Part shown: piece by piece, positions 1-7,838 of the stretch
Layout of the letters: each line of letters starts with the position of its first letter
Numbering within the stretch: position 1 is the stretch's first letter
DNA from: Mycobacterium sp. M26
GTDB taxonomy: Bacteria; Actinomycetota; Actinomycetes; Mycobacteriales; Mycobacteriaceae
Direction of reading: 5' to 3'
NCBI RefSeq assembly: GCF_001494595.1
Contig: NZ_LN929908.1
Location: forward strand, 806,001-870,000
DNA: 64,000 nucleotides
Notes under the pieces: generated by a model
Seen by the model: only the letters and a program-made list of their open reading frames with translations
Told to the model about the DNA's origin: nothing
The model's database searches: none
Position numbers and translations under genes: made by a program

Positions 1-680
1 AACAGTCCGGTCACCGAGAATCCGGCGAACGCCGCGAGCGCGGCGGTGATGAACACCGAGCGGACTTCCGGCGGGACGGAAAGACGTTGGAACCCAATCG
101 TTCCGGTGCGGCTGGAGGTCTCCGGTACGATCAGCACGGCGACGGTGGCGAGCACGGCCAGCGCGATGTGCACGATGAAGGTCAGGTGCAGCGGTGCCGG
201 GGCGTACTGGGCGAGTACCCCGGCCAGCACCGGCCCGGCACCCAAACCGCCGATGTTGGCGACTGTCGCCACCGCAGGCGCCCGGTCCCGCCAGCTCTCC
301 GGAGCCGCCTCGATGATCGCGGCCGTCCCGGTACCGGTGAACAGCCCGGCCGACAGACCCGACAGCACCCGCCCCACCAGGAGAACCGGAACCGAGTCGG
401 CCACCAGGAACACCGCCGCACTGGCCAGCGCACAGGCGGTGCCGGCCAGCAGGATGGGCCGCCGGCCGACGGCATCCGACCAGCGGCCGAAGGCCAGCAG
501 CGCCATCAGCACCCCGCCGGCATAGCTGGAGTAGATGATCGTGGTGGTCAGCACGTCGAAGTGCATCCGCTGGGAGTACAGCGCATACAGCGGCGTCGGC
601 AGCGTGGTGCCGGCCATCATCGCGGCGAAGGCGTAGGCCAGAAGCGCGAACGAGAGAGCTCGCCGGGTGGGGGCGGTCAT
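1..680 (-). CDS. MFS transporter, partial (3' end outside window)
   Basis: The reverse strand encodes the N-terminal 226 residues of a major facilitator superfamily permease, beginning MTAPTRRALSFALLAYAF from an ATG at 680 and running off the left edge. Six or more hydrophobic helices are visible, and the loop after the second helix reads FGRWSDAVGRRPILL, the classical MFS motif A (GxxxDxxGRR). This region resembles actinobacterial drug or metabolite efflux proteins of the 12-helix class. The substrate cannot be told from half a protein. It lies 102 bases downstream of the symporter operon in the same direction, but a gap of this size with no shared function gives no strong case for cotranscription. 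Confidence 0.85.
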   Translation of the reverse strand, partial: MTAPTRRALSFALLAYAFAAMMAGTTLPTPLYALYSQRMHFDVLTTTIIYSSYAGGVLMALLAFGRWSDAVGRRPILLAGTACALASAAVFLVADSVPVLLVGRVLSGLSAGLFTGTGTAAIIEAAPESWRDRAPAVATVANIGGLGAGPVLAGVLAQYAPAPLHLTFIVHIALAVLATVAVLIVPETSSRTGTIGFQRLSVPPEVRSVFITAALAAFAGFSVTGL

Positions 681-782
681 GGGTCCCGGTGGGGCAGGAG
701 CGAAGCGACCTGGGGTCATGGTGAAGTCAACGTCGTCGACACACCGTGACCATTCCCGCACCCGGCGAGATTCTCACCTCAT

Positions 783-2420
783 TTAGTGATGGGTGGCCTT
801 CTCCGCGCCCACACCGGTCAGCGAGCGGACCTCCATCTCGGCGTTGAGCTCCGGATCGCCGGTGTCCGAGGACGTCAGCGTGCCGATGATGCCGAGGATG
901 AACGCCAGCGGGATCGACACGATGCCGGGGTTGGCCAGCGGGAACCAGTCGAAGTTCGCACCGGGGATCATTGCGGTCTTGGTCCCCGACACCGCGGGGG
1001 AGAACACGATCAGCACGATGCAGCTGATCAGGCCGCCGTACATGCTCCACAGCGCGCCGCGGGTATTGAATCGCTTCCAGTACAGCGAGTAGACGATCGT
1101 CGGCAGGTTGGCCGAGGCCGCCACCGCGAACGCCAGGGCCACCAGGAAGGCGACGTTCTGTCCGTTGGCCAGGATGCCCAGGCCGATGGCGGCGATACCC
1201 AGCACCACCGCGGTGATCCGGGAGACCCGTACCTGTTCGTCCTCGGTGACCTTGTGGTTCTTCAGCACACTGGCGTACACGTCATGGGCGAACGAGGCCG
1301 AGGCGGTGATCGTCAGACCGGCCACCACCGCGAGGATCGTCGCGAACGCGACGGCCGAGATGATGCCGAGCAGGATCACCCCGCCGAGTTCGAAGGCCAG
1401 CAGCGGAGCCGCGGAGTTCTGCCCACCGGGCGCCTTGAGGATTCGGTCGGGGCCGACGATGGCCGCCGCGCCATAGCCCAGCACCAGGGTGAACAGGTAG
1501 AACGCGCCGATCAGCGCGATCGCCCAGACCACCGAACGGCGGGCCTCCTTGGCGGTGGGCACCGTGTAGAACCGCATCAGCACGTGCGGCAGGCCGGCGG
1601 TGCCCAGCACCAGCGCCAGACCCAGTGACAGCAGGTTGATCTTCGACATGGTCGAGGCGCCGTACTGCGCACCGGGTGCCAGCACATCGCGGCTGGCCAC
1701 ACCCTTCGTCGTCGCCTCGTGCACCATGTTTTGTGCCGAGCCGAGGATCTCGGAGAAGTTCAGCCCGAACTTGGCCAGCACCAGGATGGTCATGAACGCC
1801 GCACCGGCGATCAGGAGGACGGCCTTGATGATCTGCACCCAGGTGGTGCCCTTCATCCCGCCGATCAGCACGTAGACGATCATCAATACGCCGACGACCG
1901 CGATGACGAACGACTGTGCGGTGCGGCCGTGGATGTCGAGCAGCAGCGCCACCAGGCCACCGGCACCGGCCATCTGGGCCAGCAGGTAGAACAGCGACAC
2001 CGTCAGCGTCGAGGTGGCCGCGGCCAGGCGCACCGGCTTCTGCTTGAGCCGGAAGCTCAACACGTCGGCCATGGTGAATTTGCCTGTGTTGCGCAGCAAT
2101 TCGGCCACCAGGAGCAGGGCCACCAGCCAGGCCACCAGGAAGCCAATCGAGTAGAGGAAGCCGTCGTAGCCGTAGACCGCGATGGCGCCGGCGATGCCGA
2201 GGAAGCTGGCCGCCGACAGGTAGTCACCGGCGATGGCGATGCCGTTCTGCGGGCCGGAGAAGGCGTGGCCGGCGGTGAAGAACTCGGTGGCGTTGGTGTT
2301 GGAGCGGCTGGCCCGGATCACGATCACCAGCGTGATGATCACGAAGGCCACGAAGATGCTGATGTTGACGGCGGGGTTGCCGATGGTGCTGCTCTGCGCG
2401 AGCAGGGTCAGGTGATTCAC
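783..2420 (-). CDS. Cation/monocarboxylate symporter (SSS family, ActP/MctC-like)
   Basis: The product is a 545-residue sodium:solute symporter family protein with about 13 membrane helices. The preceding gene encodes a DUF485 protein, the same arrangement as E. coli yjcH-actP, which serves acetate uptake, so acetate, pyruvate or propionate is the likely substrate class. The start is a GTG at 2420 (NHLTLLAQ follows) that overlaps the stop of the DUF485 gene as GTGA, a translational-coupling arrangement. Longer upstream frames would run into that gene. Family signatures include the GDYLSAASFLG segment and the LPHVLMRFYTV stretch typical of ActP/MctC relatives. A LytTR-type operator candidate lies upstream of the pair, so induction by the neighbouring two-component system is inferred. 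Confidence 0.88.
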   Translation of the reverse strand: MNHLTLLAQSSTIGNPAVNISIFVAFVIITLVIVIRASRSNTNATEFFTAGHAFSGPQNGIAIAGDYLSAASFLGIAGAIAVYGYDGFLYSIGFLVAWLVALLLVAELLRNTGKFTMADVLSFRLKQKPVRLAAATSTLTVSLFYLLAQMAGAGGLVALLLDIHGRTAQSFVIAVVGVLMIVYVLIGGMKGTTWVQIIKAVLLIAGAAFMTILVLAKFGLNFSEILGSAQNMVHEATTKGVASRDVLAPGAQYGASTMSKINLLSLGLALVLGTAGLPHVLMRFYTVPTAKEARRSVVWAIALIGAFYLFTLVLGYGAAAIVGPDRILKAPGGQNSAAPLLAFELGGVILLGIISAVAFATILAVVAGLTITASASFAHDVYASVLKNHKVTEDEQVRVSRITAVVLGIAAIGLGILANGQNVAFLVALAFAVAASANLPTIVYSLYWKRFNTRGALWSMYGGLISCIVLIVFSPAVSGTKTAMIPGANFDWFPLANPGIVSIPLAFILGIIGTLTSSDTGDPELNAEMEVRSLTGVGAEKATHH

Positions 2421-2767
2421 TGCTGGCTCCAGTGCATTTCGTTGCGGATCTTCTCCGCGCGCGGGTCGAGTTCGCGGTTGGCGAAGCGGACGTAGAGGCC
2501 GGTGATGAGGAACGTCGTGACGAACTGGCCGAGCCCGAGCAGCAGGCCGACGTTGATGTTGCCCCACACCTTGATCGCCATGAAGTCATGGGCGAAGGCA
2601 CCCAGCAGGACGTAGCTGGCGTACCAGATCAGGAAGAACGCGGTCGTGGGGAACACGAAGCGGCGCAGGGTGCGGCGCAACTCCTGGAATTCCGGGCTGG
2701 CCTGGACGGCCAGGTATTGGGCACCGCTGGGTTGGGTCTCCCGCGGTGGGATTTCGGTTGAGGACAC
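2417..2767 (-). CDS. DUF485 small membrane protein (YjcH-like)
   Basis: A 116-residue protein with two hydrophobic helices (around residues 38-60 and 73-95) and charged ends matches the DUF485 family, whose members are encoded directly upstream of ActP-type symporters and probably assist them. The sequence FAHDFMAIKVWGNINVGLLLGLGQFVTTF is typical, with the NINVGL motif at the start of helix two. The ATG at 2767 is preceded by CACAGGAGCG, a clear ribosome binding site. Its last codons overlap the start of the symporter gene, so the two form one transcription unit. The direct molecular role of DUF485 proteins is unknown. Confidence 0.85.
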   Translation of the reverse strand: MSSTEIPPRETQPSGAQYLAVQASPEFQELRRTLRRFVFPTTAFFLIWYASYVLLGAFAHDFMAIKVWGNINVGLLLGLGQFVTTFLITGLYVRFANRELDPRAEKIRNEMHWSQQ

Positions 2768-2844
2768 CGCACGCTCCTGTGGTTGTGAACTCGATGGTGT
2801 TCACAGGGTATTGAGAGGTGGATCACAGTCCTAGGGCCCACGAG

Positions 2845-2873
2845 GTGAACAGTCGGACCCTGCGCTGAACGGT
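2845..2873 (-). promoter_or_regulatory. Candidate LytTR operator (9-bp direct repeat)
   Basis: Read on the reverse strand, ACCGTTCAG (2873-2865) and ACTGTTCAC (2853-2845) form a direct repeat separated by 11 bases, 20 bases centre to centre. LytTR regulators usually bind two direct repeats of the type [TA][AC][CA]GTTN[AG][TG] separated by 10-13 bases. The first copy fits every position and the second fits seven of nine. The site lies about 80-105 bases upstream of the DUF485/symporter start, a sensible place for an activator, and the LytTR gene is only 2 kb away. Confidence 0.45.
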
Positions 2874-2904
2874 TGTCCGGGGGCGACGAGCGGTCAGCCC
2901 GCCG

Positions 2905-4629
2905 CTAGCCGCGGGGCACCCGCTCCACACCCATGCCGAGGCGTTCGGGTACGTGCATCCGAGCGAAGATCCGCGCCACGTCGGCCGGCACCGTCTGCCG
3001 GGTGAGCCGGCTGACCACCACCATCGTCGCGAAGGCCAGCGGCACGGTGACCGCGGCCGGGTAGCCGATGAGCGTGGCCGGCCAGCCGCGCAGCGCATCG
3101 TCGTCGACCCACCCGGTGACCGCGAGCAGCGCGGCCAACCCCGATGACAGCGCGCCGACCACCAGGCCCGCCACCGCCCCGCGCGCGGTCAGCCCGCGCC
3201 ACCAGATGCCCAGCACCAGTAGTGGACACAGCGTTGAGGCGGCCACGGCGAACACCAGGCCGACGCCGCGGGAGAGCTCCAGGGAGGCGGCGATCAGTGA
3301 CAGCGGGATGGGGATGAACCCGGCCACCAGCGCCGCCAGCCGGAAGTCGCGGACCCGGCCGCCCAACAGGTCGGTGGACACCGCGCCGGCGATGCTGACC
3401 AGCAGACCCGAGGACGTGGCCAGGAACGCCGCGATAGCGCCTGCGGCCACCAGCGCCGCCATCAGTTCGCCCGGCAGCCCGGCGATGGCGGCCGACGGCA
3501 TCAGCAGCACCGCCGCGTCGGACTTGCCGGTGATCAGCAGCTGTGGCACGTACAGGCGGGCGAACACCCCCAGCAGGGTGGGGAACAGGTAGAACAGCCA
3601 CAGCAGCGCGATCACCGCCAGCGCGGTGCGCCGGGCCGTCCGGCCGTCCGGGTTGGTGTAGAAGCGGACCAGCACGTGCGGCAGGCCCATGGCGCCCAGG
3701 AAGGTGGCGACCATGATCGAGAACACTTGGTAGAGCGGGTGTTTGCCGCCGAACCCACCGCCGTTGGAGATCCACTGCGCCCCGGTGACCGGGGCCCCGG
3801 CCACCACCGGCGTCTGCGCCCCTGCGGCCAGTCGCAGGGTGGTGCCTTCAGGCAGGGTGTACTGGCCGGGCCCGGGCAGGGCGCCGGTGAGGGTCGGCCC
3901 GGTGACCGTGATGCCGGCGGGATCGGCGACGGTCACGACGACGTCGGTGTCGACGGTGACGGTGGTGGCGCGCTCGACGGTGGGCGGCAGCGGTCCGCCC
4001 AGTTGCGGATGTTCGGTGCCGACGTGGAACAGCAGCACCAGGGCCGGTATCGCCACCGCGGTGAGTTTGAGCCAGTACTGGAAGGCCTGCACGAAGGTGA
4101 TCGACCGCATGCCGCCGCCGACCACGTTGACGATCACGATCGCGCCTACCAGGACGGGCCCGATCCAGACCGGTACGCCCAGAAGCGTTTTCAGCGTCAA
4201 CCCGGCACCCTGGTATTGCGGCACCAGATAGAGGATGCAGACGGTGACCACCACCAGCATCGCGACCTGGCGCAACCGCGCCGAGCCGAGCCGGAACTCG
4301 GCGAAGTCCGGAACGGTGTAGGCCCCGGAGCGGCGCAGCGGGGCCGAGACGAACAGCAGCAGACCCAGATAACCCGCGGTGAAGCCGACCGGGTACCACA
4401 GGGCGTCGGCCCCGTATTTGGCGATCAGGCCGGCGACCCCGAGAAACGATGCCGCCGAAAGGTATTCACCGGAGATGGCCGCGGCGTTCCAGCGCGCCCC
4501 CACGGTGCGGGAGGCCACCAGGAAGTCCGACGTGGTGCGGGCGAGTCGAACACCGTAGGCGCCGACGGCCACCGTCGCGACCGCGGCGGCCAGCAGTCCA
4601 CCGGCGGTCAGCGCGGTCGAGGTGTTCAC
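2905..4629 (-). CDS. SSS-family solute:cation symporter (second paralogue)
   Basis: A 574-residue sodium:solute symporter related to the 783-2420 protein: both share GEYLSAASFLGVAG or close variants near residue 55 and the GLPHVLVRFYTNPD stretch. It carries an extra polar segment of roughly 70 residues (about 225-300, rich in Thr, Val and Gly) between two helices, probably an outward-facing loop not present in its paralogue. The ATG at 4629 overlaps the stop of the upstream small membrane protein by four bases (ATGA). It belongs to the operon headed by the histidine kinase and regulator genes. The substrate is not visible; a monocarboxylate is inferred from the family. Confidence 0.85.
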   Translation of the reverse strand: MNTSTALTAGGLLAAAVATVAVGAYGVRLARTTSDFLVASRTVGARWNAAAISGEYLSAASFLGVAGLIAKYGADALWYPVGFTAGYLGLLLFVSAPLRRSGAYTVPDFAEFRLGSARLRQVAMLVVVTVCILYLVPQYQGAGLTLKTLLGVPVWIGPVLVGAIVIVNVVGGGMRSITFVQAFQYWLKLTAVAIPALVLLFHVGTEHPQLGGPLPPTVERATTVTVDTDVVVTVADPAGITVTGPTLTGALPGPGQYTLPEGTTLRLAAGAQTPVVAGAPVTGAQWISNGGGFGGKHPLYQVFSIMVATFLGAMGLPHVLVRFYTNPDGRTARRTALAVIALLWLFYLFPTLLGVFARLYVPQLLITGKSDAAVLLMPSAAIAGLPGELMAALVAAGAIAAFLATSSGLLVSIAGAVSTDLLGGRVRDFRLAALVAGFIPIPLSLIAASLELSRGVGLVFAVAASTLCPLLVLGIWWRGLTARGAVAGLVVGALSSGLAALLAVTGWVDDDALRGWPATLIGYPAAVTVPLAFATMVVVSRLTRQTVPADVARIFARMHVPERLGMGVERVPRG

Positions 4630-5009
4630 TGCGGGGGCCTGTCATCGTCGACCACCCCGATGAAGTCCCGCTCGCCCTGTTCGGCCAGCCGGATGAACAA
4701 CCGGCCCACCCCGTACATCGCGGGGTAGACCAGCACGGCCAGGATCAGCCAGTTCAGTCGCATCCCGAACACCGTGACAGCGGCCAGTTCCGGGAACGCG
4801 GCATTGAGCAGCGGCAGGGCGGCCATGCCGCCGGCCACCACCGCCGCCAGCCGCAGCGCCAGCCCGAGCTGGGCGCGCACCAGGCCGCGCACCAGCGCGT
4901 CGCCCACCTCGGTCTGCTCCTGGACCTCGACGCGGGTGTGCACCACCCGGGTGCCGCGGCGGTGGGCCAGCACCACCCGCTGGCGTTGCGGGCGGCCGGA
5001 TCTAGTCAT
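4626..5009 (-). CDS. Small two-helix membrane protein, symporter partner
   Basis: This 127-residue protein has an Arg-rich N-terminal third, then two hydrophobic helices (about residues 50-72 and 83-105) and an acidic tail. It sits exactly where a DUF485 protein sits before other ActP-like symporters and has the same topology, so it is probably a divergent functional equivalent. No strong sequence match to DUF485 is obvious by eye. It overlaps the regulator gene at its 5' side by 8 bases and the symporter at its 3' side by 4 bases, so all three are translationally linked. Function as an accessory subunit of the symporter is inference. Confidence 0.7.
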   Translation of the reverse strand: MTRSGRPQRQRVVLAHRRGTRVVHTRVEVQEQTEVGDALVRGLVRAQLGLALRLAAVVAGGMAALPLLNAAFPELAAVTVFGMRLNWLILAVLVYPAMYGVGRLFIRLAEQGERDFIGVVDDDRPPQ

Positions 5010-5778
5010 TGCCGCCGCCGGGGCGGAAGGTCCGCATCGGGTCGCGGATCAGCCGGTCGCGCAGTTCGCGGGCCTGGCGGCGGCTGACGGGCAGCTCGAC
5101 CGGCGGCGAGGAGCCGTTGGCCCGCAGCCGCACCATCGTCGAGGCGCCGGAGGTGCGCAGGCCGGTGACCATGTTCAGCGCCACCAGATAGGACCGGTGC
5201 ACCCGCTGGAAGCCACGGCTGCGCCAGCGATCTTCCAAGGTGCTCAACGGAATTCGGACCAGATGCGATCCGGATGCGGCGTGCAGGCGGGCGTAGTCAC
5301 CCTCGGCCTCGACCCAGCCGATGGTGTCGCAGCGCACCAGTTGGGTGACGCCGCCGAGTTCGACGGGGATGGTGTCGCCGATCGGTTCGTCGGCGCTCGG
5401 CGCGGGTTCGGCGCTGCGGGCGGCGGCCACCCGGCGGACGGCCTCGTCGAGGCGTTCCTTGCGGATCGGCTTGAGCAGGTAGTCCAGCGCCCCGACTTCG
5501 AAGGCGGCCACCGCTTTGTCGTCGTGGGCGGTGACGAACACGACCGACGGTGGATGCGCGAAGTTGCCCAGCACACTGGCCAGTTCGAGGCCGGACAGGC
5601 CGGGCATGTTGATGTCGAGGAAGATCGCGTCGACGGTGCGCTCGTTGAGGATGCGCAGCGCGGAGGTGGCGTCGCCGACGCCGATCACCTCACCGATCTC
5701 GGGATGGTTGCCCAGCAGGTAGGTCAGCTCGTCGAGGGCGGGCGCTTCGTCGTCGACCGCGAGAACCGAAAGCCCCAT
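5002..5778 (-). CDS. LytTR-family response regulator
   Basis: A 258-residue two-domain regulator. The receiver domain (about 1-125) begins LSVLAVDDEAPALDEL, with the phosphoacceptor Asp in FLDINMPGLSG and the conserved Lys in YLLKPI. The C-terminal domain (about 150-250) has LytTR features: WVEAEGDYARLH, LSTLEDRW and FQRVHRSYLVAL. The start is the ATG at 5778, preceded by GGGAGGTGGG; frames open further upstream but lie in the kinase gene. LytTR proteins bind paired direct repeats and often control transport of pyruvate, acetate or related acids, which fits the two symporters downstream. Confidence 0.92.
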   Translation of the reverse strand: MGLSVLAVDDEAPALDELTYLLGNHPEIGEVIGVGDATSALRILNERTVDAIFLDINMPGLSGLELASVLGNFAHPPSVVFVTAHDDKAVAAFEVGALDYLLKPIRKERLDEAVRRVAAARSAEPAPSADEPIGDTIPVELGGVTQLVRCDTIGWVEAEGDYARLHAASGSHLVRIPLSTLEDRWRSRGFQRVHRSYLVALNMVTGLRTSGASTMVRLRANGSSPPVELPVSRRQARELRDRLIRDPMRTFRPGGGND

Positions 5779-5788
5779 CCCACCTCCC

Positions 5789-6970
5789 TTACGCGCGCAC
5801 GCCCGCGGCGAACTTGGGTACCCGCATGATGACCTTGGTGCCCGCGCCCGGAGCCGTCTCGACCACCAGACCGTAGTCGTTGCCGAACGCCGCGCGCAGT
5901 CGATGGTCGACATTGGTCAAACCCACATGGGCGGCCTGCTCGCCGTCGGCCAGCACGTCGCCGTGCCCGGAGCGCAGGGTCTCCGGATCCATGCCGATGC
6001 CGTCGTCCTCGACGCTGATGACGCAGTCGGATCCTTCGTTGCGCGCGACGATTTCGATCGAGCCGCCCTGGCGCCCGGCCAGGCCGTGCCGCACGGCGTT
6101 CTCGACGAGCGGCTGCAACGCCAGGAACGGCACCACCACGGTGAGCACCTCGGGGGCGACCTGCAGGGTGACCGACAGGTTGGGCCCGAACCGGGCGCGC
6201 TCCAGCGTCAGGTAGCGGTCGATGTTGCGCAGTTCGTCGGCGAGCACGGTGTAGGGACCCGCCGAGCGGAACGAGTAGCGGGTGAAATCGGCGAATTCCA
6301 GGATCAGGTCGCGGGCCCGGTCGGGGTCGGTGCGCACGAACGAGGCGATGGTGTTCAGGGCGTTGTAGATGAAGTGCGGGCTGATCTGGGCGCGCAGTGC
6401 CAGCACCTCGGCGCGGTCGAGGCGGGCGCGGGAGGCGTCGAGCTCGGCGAGCTCGAGCTGGCTGGCGGCGTAGCGGGCGACCTCGCCGATGGCACCGAGC
6501 ATGCCGGGCGCCGGTTCGGCGGCGTTGACGGCGACGAGCACCCCGATCACCACGCCGTCATCGTCGAGCAGGGGCTGGGCGACCACTGCGGGGGTCTGGT
6601 CGCGAGCCAGCACGCGGCGTTGACCGGCGATCGAGTCGGCGGCGGTCTGCCGGCACACCGCGGTGGTGGCCGGTGTCCACAGCGGCTCACCGGGCGGGTC
6701 GGCGGCCAGCAGGGTGCCCTCGCCGTCGTAGAGCGCCACACCGTCGGCGCCGGTCAGTCCACGCAGATGGGGGGCGGCGCTCTGGGCGGAGTCAGCGTCG
6801 AGGCCCTTACGCAGGGAGCGGGCGGCCAGTGAGGCGGTGTGCAGGGTGGCGTGCACGGCACGTTCGGCGGGGGTGCTCACCCGTTGGCGGGTCAGGACGG
6901 CCAGCATGCCGATGATGAGCGCGACGGCGGCCAGCGCGAGCGCTACCGCGATCGCCACCGCTCCCGACAT
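5789..6970 (-). CDS. LytS-type sensor histidine kinase
   Basis: This 393-residue membrane-bound kinase has one N-terminal helix (about residues 4-26), a GAF-like sensor segment (about 50-165) and a His_kinase/HATPase_c region. The phosphoacceptor box reads QISPHFIYNALNTI, the form typical of LytS/YehU kinases. The ATP-binding part shows the N box in LVENAVRHGL and the G box in DDGIGMD. It is the first gene of the leftward operon, with the regulator starting 10 bases after its stop. Having a single helix and a cytoplasmic GAF-like segment instead of the multi-helix 5TM-LYT sensor is notable: the signal is probably sensed inside the cell or at the membrane. The ligand is unknown. Confidence 0.9.
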   Translation of the reverse strand: MSGAVAIAVALALAAVALIIGMLAVLTRQRVSTPAERAVHATLHTASLAARSLRKGLDADSAQSAAPHLRGLTGADGVALYDGEGTLLAADPPGEPLWTPATTAVCRQTAADSIAGQRRVLARDQTPAVVAQPLLDDDGVVIGVLVAVNAAEPAPGMLGAIGEVARYAASQLELAELDASRARLDRAEVLALRAQISPHFIYNALNTIASFVRTDPDRARDLILEFADFTRYSFRSAGPYTVLADELRNIDRYLTLERARFGPNLSVTLQVAPEVLTVVVPFLALQPLVENAVRHGLAGRQGGSIEIVARNEGSDCVISVEDDGIGMDPETLRSGHGDVLADGEQAAHVGLTNVDHRLRAAFGNDYGLVVETAPGAGTKVIMRVPKFAAGVRA

Positions 6971-6989
6971 CTCGCCTCCTCCCGCGACC

Positions 6990-6995
6990 TACACT
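6990..6995 (+). promoter_or_regulatory. -10 element, leaderless promoter of HhH-GPD gene
   Basis: TACACT fits the mycobacterial TANNNT -10 consensus and ends six bases before the ATG at 7002, so transcription would start at or next to the start codon. No Shine-Dalgarno sequence is present between them. Confidence 0.5.
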
Positions 6996-7001
6996 GACGC
7001 C

Positions 7002-7577
7002 ATGGCGCAGCTGCAACTGACCCAGGATGCCGCGGCAGACACCCTGCTGTCCGAGGATCCGTTCGCCCTGCTGATGGGGATGATGCTGGATCAGCAGATC
7101 CCGATGGAAGTCGCCTTCGCCGGCCCGCGCAAGCTGCTGGAGCGCCTCGGCGGGATCGACCCGCGCACCATCGCCGACTACGACCCGGAGTCGTTCGCCG
7201 CGGAGTTCGCGAAAACGCCTGCGGTGCATCGCTTCCCCGGATCGATGGCCAAGCGGGTGCAGGACCTGGCCCGCGAGATCGTCGACCGCTACGACGGAGA
7301 CACCGCGCGGCTGTGGCTCGACGGCGACCCGGACGGTGCCGAGGTGCTGCGCCGGCTCAAGGCGCTGCCCGGGTTCGGTGAGCAGAAGGCCAAGATCTTC
7401 CTGGCGCTGCTCGGCAAGCAGTACGGCGTGACGCCCCGCGGCTGGCGCGCCGCCGCGGGCGACTACGGCAAGGCAGGCACCCACATGTCGATCGCCGATG
7501 TGGTCGACAAGGGGTCGCTGGACGAGGTCCGGGCGTACAAGAAGAAGATGAAGGCCGCAGCGAAGGCGAAGGCCTGA
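7002..7577 (+). CDS. HhH-GPD-type base excision repair protein (Rv1156-like)
   Basis: A 191-residue protein whose central part carries a helix-hairpin-helix: the segment ALPGFGEQKAKIFLALL (about 121-137) has the hairpin LPGFGxxKA of HhH-GPD DNA glycosylases. The N-terminal half (MLDQQIPMEVAFAGPRKLLERLG) matches the helical bundle of the same superfamily. The catalytic Lys/Asp arrangement of Nth/MutY is not obvious and there is no FeS cluster, so the substrate is open and the enzyme may not be a classical glycosylase. The C-terminus is Lys-rich (KKKMKAAAKAKA) and may aid DNA binding. Position next to the Rv1157c/Rv1158c-like genes supports orthology with Rv1156. Confidence 0.85.
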   Translation: MAQLQLTQDAAADTLLSEDPFALLMGMMLDQQIPMEVAFAGPRKLLERLGGIDPRTIADYDPESFAAEFAKTPAVHRFPGSMAKRVQDLAREIVDRYDGDTARLWLDGDPDGAEVLRRLKALPGFGEQKAKIFLALLGKQYGVTPRGWRAAAGDYGKAGTHMSIADVVDKGSLDEVRAYKKKMKAAAKAKA

Positions 7578-7618
7578 GCAGTCGGGAACAGAAGGCCAAG
7601 GCCTGATAGGGAGGCATC

Positions 7619-7765
7619 ATGAAGACCCATCTGAACTGCCCGTGTGGCGAGGCGATCCGCGGCGAGAACGAGGACGAACTCGTCGAGCTCACCCAGGCCC
7701 ACCTGGCCTCGGCGCACCCCGGTCTGGAGTATGACCGGGACGCCATCCTGTTCATGGCTTACTAG
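7619..7765 (+). CDS. DUF1059-like small protein
   Basis: A 48-residue protein beginning MKTHLNCPCGEAIRG, with a Cys-x-Cys pair near the N-terminus and a His later in HLASAHP, the pattern of small DUF1059 proteins that may form a zinc-ribbon-like unit. The ATG at 7619 is preceded by GATAGGGAGGC, a good ribosome binding site. It follows the HhH gene by 41 bases and is probably cotranscribed. No biochemical role is established for the family. Confidence 0.75.
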   Translation: MKTHLNCPCGEAIRGENEDELVELTQAHLASAHPGLEYDRDAILFMAY

Positions 7766-7770
7766 GCCAC

Positions 7771-7831
7771 GTTGACACAGAACTCACGCAGGGTCCTACT
7801 CGACCTTCTTGTGCGTGGTTTCTGAGTCAAC
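7771..7831. terminator. Imperfect 20-bp inverted repeat between convergent genes
   Basis: Arms 7771-7790 and 7812-7831 match at 17 of 20 positions when one is reverse-complemented (outer ends GTTGAC/GTCAAC, inner ends CACGCA/TGCGTG), around a 21-base loop. It lies between the 3' ends of the DUF1059 gene and the acyltransferase gene, so a bidirectional terminator is the simplest reading. There is no U tract. Confidence 0.4.
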
Positions 7832-7838
7832 GCCTGGT

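Noticed and set aside
2787..2812. TGTGA...TCACA pair as a CRP/GlxR site upstream of the DUF485 gene
   Set aside because: The spacing between half-sites is 12 bases, not the six required for CRP-type sites.
7561..7610. Short duplicated end (GAAGGCxAAGGCCTGA twice) after the HhH gene
   Set aside because: Only about 16 bases and probably a chance or minor local duplication without function.
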